Assembly (NCBI GenBank): GCA_018660465.1
Contig: JABJKH010000033.1
Coordinates: 1 to 35,466, forward strand
Length of the DNA stretch: 35,466 bases
Reading direction: 5' to 3'
From: Rhodospirillaceae bacterium
GTDB lineage: Bacteria > Pseudomonadota > Alphaproteobacteria > Rhodospirillales > JABJKH01
Each line of letters opens with the position of its first letter. The stretch's first letter is position 1. The translations under genes and the position numbers were made by a program. This document shows positions 1 to 6,318 of the stretch, one piece after another. The notes under the pieces were generated by a model. It had not been told where the DNA came from and made no database searches. It worked only from the letters and a program-made list of their open reading frames with translations.

Positions 1-80
1 CCGGTTACGGTTGCCAGTTGATCCCCTTCGACAATGGCGAATGTGGGTTCGCCGTCTACCTCAATCCTCGCCCAGCGCAT
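1..80 (-). CDS. Fumarylacetoacetate hydrolase family protein, 5' end only
   Basis: Reading the minus strand from the ATG at 80 gives 26 codons before the window edge, beginning MRWARIEVDGEPTFAIVEGD. This is the typical N-terminal beta domain opening of FAH-family enzymes, which hydrolyse or decarboxylate acyl-pyruvate and 2-oxo-enoate products of ring cleavage. A purine-rich ribosome site (AGGGGA) lies just upstream of the ATG. The gene is divergent from the SDR at 196, sharing a short intergenic region that contains an operator-like palindrome. The catalytic metal-binding part lies outside the window, so the exact reaction is unknown. Family assignment rests on only 26 residues. Confidence 0.6.
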   Translation of the reverse strand, partial: MRWARIEVDGEPTFAIVEGDQLATVT

Positions 81-122
81 GATCGTTCGTCCCCTGTTGA
101 ATAAATTTCGATGCCATAGATT

Positions 123-142
123 CAACAGTTTGCAAGCTGTTG
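123..142. promoter_or_regulatory. Operator-like inverted repeat in divergent promoter region
   Basis: CAACAG and CTGTTG arms flank a TTGCAA core; the 20-base element matches its own reverse complement at 18 positions. It lies between the divergent FAH-family and SDR genes, where a local regulator could control both. No regulator gene is visible in the window, so the binding protein is unknown. Confidence 0.4.
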
Positions 143-195
143 GCAAGCCTTCATACTCCGGCATTCCAATTACAAGTAAAACTGGGAAATGTTTT

Positions 196-984
196 ATGGA
201 TTTAGGACTTAAGGGAAAACGTGCCATTGTCACGGGGGCCAGCCGGGGGATCGGCAAGGCATGTGCATTGGCGCTGGCGGCTGAAGGCGCGCGGGTCTGT
301 ATCGCTGCACGAAACGAGATAATGCTTGCTGAGGCGGTCAAACAAATCGATGCCGCTGGCGGCGAGGGAATGTATGTTTCTGCCGACCTTACAGATATTG
401 AGGGATGTATGGCGGTCGTGGGTGCCTGTGTCGAAAACTGGGGCGGTGTGGATATTTTGGTCAATAATGCCGGTGCCGCAGGCGGGGGTGATATTCTCGA
501 TTTGCAGGTAGAGGTCCTTACCGATGCCTTAGCGTTGAAGTCATTCGGCTATCTGAGAATGGCGCAGCTGGTTATTCCCCATATGCAAAAGAATACCTGG
601 GGGCGCATCGTTAACATCGGTGGCGGTGCCGGGGCCAGTCCGGGGCGTGGCAATATGCCAACCTCAATTGCCAACGCAACGGTTCTCAATACCACTCGTG
701 CTTTATCGGATGCGGTCTCCGGCGATGGCATAATGGTGAACGTCATCAATCCTGGCGTGACCAACACGGAACGGGCGCGCGATATCCATCAAGCGCGGGC
801 AGATAAGGCGGGTATGAGTGTTGAGGATCTCATAAAAGAAGTTGGCTCAAAGCTCCCAGCGGGCCGCATCGCCGAACCGGAAGAGGTCGCCCGGGTTGCT
901 TGTTTCTTTGCATCCGAAGCTTGTTCCTATGTCTTTGGCAGTTCCGTCTACATGGATGGTGGGCAGCGCAGAGCGACACCATAA
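196..984 (+). CDS. SDR-fold protein lacking the classical catalytic residues (copy 1)
   Basis: A 262-residue Rossmann-fold protein of the short-chain dehydrogenase/reductase superfamily. The cofactor loop TGASRGIG (residues 13-20) and LVNNAGA (88-94) are intact, and the C-terminal GSSVYMDGG segment is normal for the family. The active-site positions are not: where classical SDRs carry Asn, Ser, Tyr and Lys, I align K115, G142, T156 and N160. The reading frame is open back to position 34, but I chose ATG 196 because the product then matches the downstream paralogue in length and N-terminus (MDLGLKGKRA). GGGAAA precedes this start. The two copies are roughly three-quarters identical, so they arose by tandem duplication. 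It is either a redox enzyme with an alternative mechanism or a non-redox SDR homologue. Confidence 0.85.
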   Translation: MDLGLKGKRAIVTGASRGIGKACALALAAEGARVCIAARNEIMLAEAVKQIDAAGGEGMYVSADLTDIEGCMAVVGACVENWGGVDILVNNAGAAGGGDILDLQVEVLTDALALKSFGYLRMAQLVIPHMQKNTWGRIVNIGGGAGASPGRGNMPTSIANATVLNTTRALSDAVSGDGIMVNVINPGVTNTERARDIHQARADKAGMSVEDLIKEVGSKLPAGRIAEPEEVARVACFFASEACSYVFGSSVYMDGGQRRATP

Positions 985-1020
985 TTTTCACATTAATCTA
1001 TTCAAACAGGAGAAGGCGTT

Positions 1021-1809
1021 ATGGATTTAGGACTTAAAGGTAAACGCGCAATTGTCACGGGTGCCAGCAAAGGCATCGGCAATGCGTGCGCTTTGGCATT
1101 GGCAGGGGAGGGCGCCAAGGTCTGCGCCACCGCACGGGATGAAGTCTTGCTGGCGCAAACGGTTAAAGACATTGATGCCGCTGGTGGCGAAGGCATGTTC
1201 GTTTCAGCGGAACTGACATCCGATGATGGCTGCAAGAAGATCGTTGATGCCTGTGTCGATAAATGGGGTGGCGTTGATATCTTGGTCAACGTTGCCGGGG
1301 CTGCGCGGGGCGGGGATATTCTTGATCTGCCGCTTGAAATCATTGATGAGGCGATGGCCGGGAAGTCTCATGGTTATTTGCGCTTGTCGCAGCTTGTTAT
1401 TCCTCACATGCAAAAAAATCAGTGGGGCCGGATTGTTAATATCGGCGGGCGTGCCGGTGCCAGCCCCGAACGCGGCAACATTCCAACCGCGATCACCAAT
1501 GCGGCGATCATGAATGCGACGCGAGCGCTATCGGATGCGGTGTCTGGCGATGGCATTTTGGTTAACATTGTTCATCCCGGTATGACCAATACAAGTCGGG
1601 TGCGCACGATCAACCAAGGCCGCGCCGATAAGGAAGGCAAAGATGTCGAAGAATTGCTGAAGGAACTGGGTTCGAAGCTTCCTGCAGGTCGCATTGCTGA
1701 GCCTGAGGAGATCGCGCGGGTCGCCTGTTTCTTTTCGTCGGATGCGTGCTCTTACGTCTTTGGAAGTTCAATCTACATGGATGGCGGGCACCGTCGGGCG
1801 ACTCCTTAA
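1021..1809 (+). CDS. SDR-fold protein lacking the classical catalytic residues (copy 2)
   Basis: A 262-residue tandem paralogue of the preceding gene, 36 bases downstream, with an AGGAGAAGG ribosome site before ATG 1021. The glycine-rich loop TGASKGIG is intact, but the NNAG motif has become NVAG. The Ser and Tyr-x3-Lys positions again read Gly, Thr and Asn (in IVNIGGRAG and TAITNAAI). The same losses in both copies mean the change predates the duplication and is tolerated, so this is probably a distinct SDR subgroup, not decay. Neighbouring FAH, aldolase and amidohydrolase genes suggest a role in organic-acid catabolism; the substrate is unknown. Confidence 0.85.
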   Translation: MDLGLKGKRAIVTGASKGIGNACALALAGEGAKVCATARDEVLLAQTVKDIDAAGGEGMFVSAELTSDDGCKKIVDACVDKWGGVDILVNVAGAARGGDILDLPLEIIDEAMAGKSHGYLRLSQLVIPHMQKNQWGRIVNIGGRAGASPERGNIPTAITNAAIMNATRALSDAVSGDGILVNIVHPGMTNTSRVRTINQGRADKEGKDVEELLKELGSKLPAGRIAEPEEIARVACFFSSDACSYVFGSSIYMDGGHRRATP

Positions 1810-1895
1810 ACATCCAAATTCGGGCTTTAATTTACACACGATTGAATGCAGGATTTGATCCAATGGTTCAAACTAGGTATGTTTGTCAGTGAAAA

Positions 1896-1919
1896 ATACA
1901 TAACAGGATACATAACAGG
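1896..1919 (+). repeat. 12-base tandem duplication before the TAXI gene
   Basis: ATACATAACAGG occurs twice back to back, immediately upstream of the ribosome site of the TAXI solute-binding protein. Each unit carries a weak AACAGG Shine-Dalgarno-like stretch. It could be a slippage duplication affecting translation initiation, or neutral. Confidence 0.7.
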
Positions 1920-1930
1920 GAAATGTAACG

Positions 1931-2929
1931 ATGAAAAATCTCTATAAAATAGATATTAAATCCATGTTGTTGGCCTCAGTTGCAGCAACAGTCCTCTCTG
2001 CGGGCGCTTTGGTTGCGATGCCGGGTCAGGCAAATGCGGCTGATCCCCACATCACCCTTATGGGTGGTCAAACGAAGGGTTCCTTTAACCGCGTCGTCAG
2101 TGGTTGGGCGGCAATGATCACCAAGCAGATTCCAGGTGTTAACGCTTCAGCCAAAGGCAGTGCAGGCTCAAACGCAAATATTCGCGCGGTTCAGGCGGGC
2201 AAGTCCGAAATGGCGTTGGCTTTTGCCAGTGACCTTCACGACGGTGCCAAGGGGATCGGCGTCTACAAAAAGAAAACCGCTGACGTTCGGTACGTGTCAT
2301 TTGTTTTCGCGTCGGTCGGCCACTTTGTGGTTAAGGTCGACAGCCCCATCAAACGGTTGAAAGACATCAAAGGAAAAACCATTTCTTTGGGTGGTCCGGG
2401 TTCGGGCTCAGCCAAGAACATCACTAAGATGTTTAAGCATTTGGGCATTTGGGGCACCTTCAAGGACGTCTATGCTGGCAAGAAAAGCTCTGATCAGTTG
2501 GTCAACGGCAAGGTTGCTGCCTACAACTGGCACCCCGGTGTCGGCAGTGGCATGATCCGCGGCACGGCGAACGCCACCAAGATCAGGCTGATCGACATGG
2601 ATGTCGAAGCAAAGGCCAGCGGGTTCTATAAGAAGTTCCCTTATTTTGAGCCTGTAACAATTCCTGCCGGGGTCTATCCTGGTGTTGATGCGCCTGTCAA
2701 AACGTTCGGGACTGGTGCGTTGTTGGTTGCCCATAAAAGCGTTCCAGCTGCGACGGTTTATAAAATCCTCAAGCAGGCCTATTCGGCGGAAGGTCGGAAA
2801 TTCCTGACGTCTGCCATCGGTGGTCGGGTTAAGCAGATGACCATCGCCAACGGCAACAGAAATCTGGTTGCACCGCTGCATCCGGGTGCTGCTAAGTTCT
2901 GGAAAGAAATGGGTAAGAAAGTAATGTAG
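1931..2929 (+). CDS. TAXI-family TRAP transporter solute-binding protein
   Basis: A 332-residue periplasmic binding protein that captures a small organic acid and delivers it to a sodium-driven TRAP permease. A cleavable signal peptide ends after residue 36 (QANA/ADPH). The mature start ITLMGGQTKGSFNRVVSG and the later DSPIKRLKDIKGKTISLG and GGPGSG segments are typical TAXI family features. The length is usual for the family. The matching fused permease is not adjacent: the only one visible is at 17749, about 15 kb away on the same strand. A strong terminator follows the gene. The ligand cannot be deduced. Confidence 0.9.
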   Translation: MKNLYKIDIKSMLLASVAATVLSAGALVAMPGQANAADPHITLMGGQTKGSFNRVVSGWAAMITKQIPGVNASAKGSAGSNANIRAVQAGKSEMALAFASDLHDGAKGIGVYKKKTADVRYVSFVFASVGHFVVKVDSPIKRLKDIKGKTISLGGPGSGSAKNITKMFKHLGIWGTFKDVYAGKKSSDQLVNGKVAAYNWHPGVGSGMIRGTANATKIRLIDMDVEAKASGFYKKFPYFEPVTIPAGVYPGVDAPVKTFGTGALLVAHKSVPAATVYKILKQAYSAEGRKFLTSAIGGRVKQMTIANGNRNLVAPLHPGAAKFWKEMGKKVM

Positions 2930-2962
2930 CTTTCTGACTGTTTTAGAAGGTAATAAAAATTT

Positions 2963-3001
2963 CCCCGCGCCGGGCTGATTGCTTGGCGCGGGGATTTTTT
3001 T
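2963..3001 (+). terminator. Rho-independent terminator after the TAXI gene
   Basis: A 9-bp GC-rich stem (CCCCGCGCC, 2963-2971, with GGCGCGGGG, 2985-2993) has a 13-base loop and runs into a T tract at 2995-3001. It ends the plus-strand SDR-TAXI transcription unit before the convergent aldolase gene. Confidence 0.9.
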
Positions 3002-3043
3002 GAAAAAGACGATTACATAACAACGTGATACGCCCTCGGAAAA

Positions 3044-3847
3044 TTACTTTTTCGCCAGCGCATTGAATGCGGCCCCAGCTTCCTTCGCGGCCTTGAGGAG
3101 GAGCTGTGAGTCTGCCCCTGGGAAGAAGCACGGCGCAGCACCCATTTCGACATAGATTCTGGCGATCTCCGGATCAGCGATCCCACCAATGAACATGTGC
3201 TTGCCGTTTTTGTGTGCGGCGTCGATAGCGCGCTTAAAGCAGTCTTGGGTTTTCTCATGGGTGAACTGACCGGGAATGCCGAGCGACAGGGTCAGGTCGC
3301 TGGAGCCGATAAACAAGGCATCGATGCCGTCCACGGCTGCAATGGCCTCTGCTTGATCGATGGCGTCACCGCTTTCCAGCTGGGCGAGGACCATGGTTTC
3401 GTCATTCACAATTTGCGAAATTTGAGCACCCGGCAAGGGTTGATACCCGGTCAGCGGGATCGGGCCGCCGATGGACCTGTCACCAAATGGCGGCATGCGG
3501 CATAAATTGACCGCTTCACGGGCCATGTCGGCGCTGATCACATCGGGAACGATGATGCCCAAAGCACCGCCATCCAGCAGCCTGCCAATCATCGTTGGGG
3601 CGATCTCAGGCACACGAACCAACGGCGTGATTCCCGCGAACACAGCGGCGGAACAAATTTGCGATGCGGTATCCAACGACATGGTGTTGTGCTGCATGTC
3701 TATGTAAATACCGTGATATCCGGCGGCTTGCGCGATGCCGACGATTTCGACGGTTCGCGACATTTTTATCCGCATGACGAGGGAAACATCGCCTGCAGCC
3801 AAGCGTAACTTAAGCTGGTTTTTGATCGGGTTTTCGGTGTTCGTCAC
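3044..3847 (-). CDS. HpcH/HpaI-family aldolase
   Basis: A 267-residue class II (metal-dependent) pyruvate aldolase/citrate-lyase-like TIM barrel that cleaves or forms 2-oxo-4-hydroxy acids. Expected active-site residues are present: H53 in IDMQH, R78 in LVRVP, and metal ligands E158 (LAQLESGD) and D184 (FIGSSD). The frame is open to 4015, but the family N-terminus fits the GTG at 3847, which has an AGAAGGAAGAA ribosome site just upstream; the longer version would run into the divergent amidohydrolase. It is convergent with the TAXI gene and divergent from the amidohydrolase at 3953. The substrate is undetermined; 2-keto-3-deoxy acids or 4-hydroxy-2-oxoheptanedioate are typical. Confidence 0.88.
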   Translation of the reverse strand: MTNTENPIKNQLKLRLAAGDVSLVMRIKMSRTVEIVGIAQAAGYHGIYIDMQHNTMSLDTASQICSAAVFAGITPLVRVPEIAPTMIGRLLDGGALGIIVPDVISADMAREAVNLCRMPPFGDRSIGGPIPLTGYQPLPGAQISQIVNDETMVLAQLESGDAIDQAEAIAAVDGIDALFIGSSDLTLSLGIPGQFTHEKTQDCFKRAIDAAHKNGKHMFIGGIADPEIARIYVEMGAAPCFFPGADSQLLLKAAKEAGAAFNALAKK

Positions 3848-3952
3848 GGCGGTTCTTCCTTCTATGAAGTTTAAGGATAATGCTGGTACTGGTACTGTCA
3901 AAATAATATTAAGAATAAATTCTGTAAAACAGCTGAAAAGACTGGAATTGCA

Positions 3953-4807
3953 ATGACCAATCACATCGCCCCAATCGTTCGTGCGCCAGCTGGCGCATGC
4001 GACACCCACATGCATGTTTTTGGCCCCGCCGATAAATACCCACCGGCGACGCGCGAACGTTACGATGCCCCCTTTGCGCCGCTGGATGAATATCAGGATG
4101 AGGTTTCGCCGATTGGCTTCGAGAGGGTCGTCGTGGTTCAGCCGAGTGCCTATGGATTTGATAATTCTTGTGCGCTTGATTCGCTCAAAACGTTAGGTGA
4201 GTCAGGCCGTGGCATTGTCCATCTTCGTGAAGATACCTCCGATGAGGAATTCCAAGCCATGCACGATTTGGGTGTGCGCGGCGTGCGCATCAATGCGTCC
4301 CCTGTGAAGCCGCCGGAAGCAGGCTATGCAGACGCGCTGATCCCCGAAGTCGACCGCTTGGCAGAGCGCTTGAAAGGGACGGGCTGGTGCATCGAATTTC
4401 TGAACCCGGGCTGGCTAACCGAAGAACTAATGCCGTGGATGAGCACCTTGCCGGTTAATTTCATTCTGTGTCACATCGGCATGCTCAAGGCCGCCGACGG
4501 GATTGAGCAACAGGGCTTTAAGGATATTCTCCGCCTTGTTGAGGGCGGGAAATGTTGGCTCAAGCTGACGGGGCTTTATCGCTTCTCGACTGAACAAGGT
4601 TTTGCCGATGTCGAACCCATGTTCCGTGCCTGCGCTGCTGCCGCTCCAGAACGGCTGATCTGGGGGTCTGATTATCCGCATTTGTCGTTCGCCGATGACG
4701 TCGACACCATCGAACTCTACAATCTGTTCTGTCGCTGGATTGAAGACGACGAAACACGGCGGAAAATACTCGTCGATAACCCAGTAAATCTTTTTGGATT
4801 TTCATGA
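3953..4807 (+). CDS. LigI-like amidohydrolase (PF04909 type), copy 1
   Basis: A 284-residue TIM-barrel hydrolase resembling 2-pyrone-4,6-dicarboxylate lactonase. It has an N-terminal D-x-H-x-H metal/active-site strand (D17-H21 in CDTHMHVFGP), a QPSAYGFDNSC segment equivalent to the LigI substrate loop, and a C-terminal LIWGSDYPH motif whose D240 is the likely catalytic aspartate. It is a distant paralogue of the gene at 19877, and both end in a KILVDN..xLFGF tail. It starts about 105 bases from the divergent aldolase. A lactone or related cyclic ester/amide is the likely substrate class; identity is not shown by the sequence. Confidence 0.87.
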   Translation: MTNHIAPIVRAPAGACDTHMHVFGPADKYPPATRERYDAPFAPLDEYQDEVSPIGFERVVVVQPSAYGFDNSCALDSLKTLGESGRGIVHLREDTSDEEFQAMHDLGVRGVRINASPVKPPEAGYADALIPEVDRLAERLKGTGWCIEFLNPGWLTEELMPWMSTLPVNFILCHIGMLKAADGIEQQGFKDILRLVEGGKCWLKLTGLYRFSTEQGFADVEPMFRACAAAAPERLIWGSDYPHLSFADDVDTIELYNLFCRWIEDDETRRKILVDNPVNLFGFS

Positions 4808-4878
4808 TGTTTCAGGATTTCTGACCCACTGCCGTCTACATCATTGAAATTTGAGCCTTCTGAGATAAATTACCGTTC

Positions 4879-4892
4879 TTGATCCTGATCAA
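4879..4892. promoter_or_regulatory. FNR/ANR-type binding site
   Basis: TTGAT-CCTG-ATCAA matches the FNR-family consensus TTGAT-N4-ATCAA at every base. The centre (4885.5) lies about 63 bases before the cytochrome start. A CAAGAT hexamer at 4915-4920 falls where the -10 box of a class II FNR promoter would be, predicting a transcript start near 4927. It implies induction of the downstream respiratory operon at low oxygen. Confidence 0.8.
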
Positions 4893-4948
4893 TGTGACCC
4901 GTCCATAGCGTCTGCAAGATGGCGCACTTAATTATGGAACAGTAGCGG

Positions 4949-5605
4949 ATGTCGCTCAGGTGGATATCAAAAAACATAGCCCGCCGACCCGTAACCGGAC
5001 TGTCCGTCGCGTTTGTCGTCGGTATGGTTTTCTGGGGCGGCTTCAACTGGAGTTTGGAGCTGACCAATACGGAACAGTTCTGTATCTCCTGTCATGCGAT
5101 GAGATCGTACGTCTACCAAGAATACAAAAAGTCCGTTCATTACTCCAACCGCACAGGCGTGCGCGCCTCGTGCCCGGACTGTCATGTTCCGCGCGAATGG
5201 ATTCATAAGGTCGTGCGAAAAATTCAAGCCACCAACGAATTATTTCATTGGCTGCTGGGTTCCATTGACGAGCGAGAAGAGTTTGAAGCCAAACGGCCGC
5301 AAATGGCGAGTCATGTTTGGCAGGTCATGAAAGAAACAGATTCTCGGGAATGCCGTAACTGTCATGGTGCCGATTTTATGCTGACCGAGACTCAACAACC
5401 ACAAGCAAAAGCAATGCACGAATTGGGCATTTCCTGGGACATGACGTGTATTGATTGCCACAAGGGAATTTCACATTCCCTGCCCAGAAACTTCAACAAA
5501 GAAGCTGAAATGGATGCGCTCCATGACCGAATGGAGAAGGAAAAATTACCGTGCACACTGTGCCACAAAGATATGACTAAACCACCCAAGGGTGAGGGCT
5601 GGTAA
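4949..5605 (+). CDS. napC: Pentahaem NapC/NirT-type quinol dehydrogenase cytochrome c
   Basis: A 218-residue membrane-anchored cytochrome that takes electrons from menaquinol or ubiquinol and passes them to periplasmic reductases. An N-terminal transmembrane helix (about residues 15-35) anchors it. Four CXXCH sites occur as in NapC/NrfH (residues 45-49, 75-79, 135-139, 167-171, the last in CIDCHKGISHSLP). A fifth, CTLCH (202-206), lies in a short C-terminal tail. Classical NapC has four haems; TorC-type proteins have a fifth in a much larger C-terminal domain, which is absent here. It is the first gene of the FNR-preceded operon. The symbol reflects the family; its partner is not canonical Nap. 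Confidence 0.9.
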   Translation: MSLRWISKNIARRPVTGLSVAFVVGMVFWGGFNWSLELTNTEQFCISCHAMRSYVYQEYKKSVHYSNRTGVRASCPDCHVPREWIHKVVRKIQATNELFHWLLGSIDEREEFEAKRPQMASHVWQVMKETDSRECRNCHGADFMLTETQQPQAKAMHELGISWDMTCIDCHKGISHSLPRNFNKEAEMDALHDRMEKEKLPCTLCHKDMTKPPKGEGW

Positions 5606-5649
5606 ACGAAATTCAAAACAACCCAATAGATGAAATCGTGGAGGACCAC

Positions 5650-6303
5650 ATGAAATTACGAAAATCATTTATATTGGCGGCGATGTTCCTATTTGGATTA
5701 GCACCGATTTCTACGGCTTTCGCTCAAACTTCATCCCAGACCCTGAAGCTTGGTAAAAAACTTTTCAATGCCAACTGCGCGACTTGTCATCAGGCAGACG
5801 CCATCGGCAAGCCTGGGTTTGCGCCGTCGTTGTCGAACCCAGAATTGATGAGCATCTCGTCCAACAAATTCCTGATGGGAACGATCCGCGACGGGCGTGA
5901 AGATACCGGCATGGGACCCTTTGCCCATTTGGGTCGGAAGAAAGTAACGGCAATCGTCTCTTATCTCAGATCGACCGTTAAGGTGAAGGACCGATCCAAA
6001 GAAGTGAACTCCCAACCTGATGCCCGCGGTGATCCGCGTTTGGGCGAGCAGTGGTATAACTATATCTGTTCGACCTGCCATGGCGTTGGCGGCACGGGTT
6101 ATGAAGCCGGTGGTACGGGTACGGCGATTGGCTTGCCTGGAACCCTGAACAAAGTGTCCGACGGTTTCCTTCGTGAAACCATCAAGAAGGGCCGGTCCAA
6201 TACCCGCATGTTGCCGTTCCAAGGGCCCGAAGGTCTGGCCAATCTTTCCAACCAGGAAATTGACGACATCATTGTTTATTTGCGCAGTCTTGCAAAAAAA
6301 TAG
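5650..6303 (+). CDS. Periplasmic dihaem cytochrome c
   Basis: A 217-residue exported protein with two class I cytochrome c domains. The signal peptide spans about residues 1-25 (cleavage near AFA/QTS). Haem sites are CATCH (43-47) and CSTCH (140-144), each followed by a methionine in a GTGMGPF- or NTRMLPF-like loop, consistent with His/Met ligation. I chose ATG 5650 because GGAGGA (5640-5645) precedes it; an upstream GTG in frame would add four residues and lies on top of that ribosome site. It sits between the NapC-type gene and the molybdoenzyme, so it probably carries electrons to the catalytic subunit, the role NapB plays in Nap. It is not a NapB homologue by domain layout. Confidence 0.9.
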   Translation: MKLRKSFILAAMFLFGLAPISTAFAQTSSQTLKLGKKLFNANCATCHQADAIGKPGFAPSLSNPELMSISSNKFLMGTIRDGREDTGMGPFAHLGRKKVTAIVSYLRSTVKVKDRSKEVNSQPDARGDPRLGEQWYNYICSTCHGVGGTGYEAGGTGTAIGLPGTLNKVSDGFLRETIKKGRSNTRMLPFQGPEGLANLSNQEIDDIIVYLRSLAKK

Positions 6304-6318
6304 CTGGAGTTCTGAATC

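Noticed and set aside
34-195. 54-residue N-terminal extension of the first SDR
   Set aside because: It overlaps the divergent FAH-family start and its ribosome site, and the paralogue lacks it; ATG 196 fits better.
3848-4015. N-terminal extension of the HpcH/HpaI aldolase
   Set aside because: It would overlap the divergent amidohydrolase start and has no family similarity; GTG 3847 has a ribosome site.
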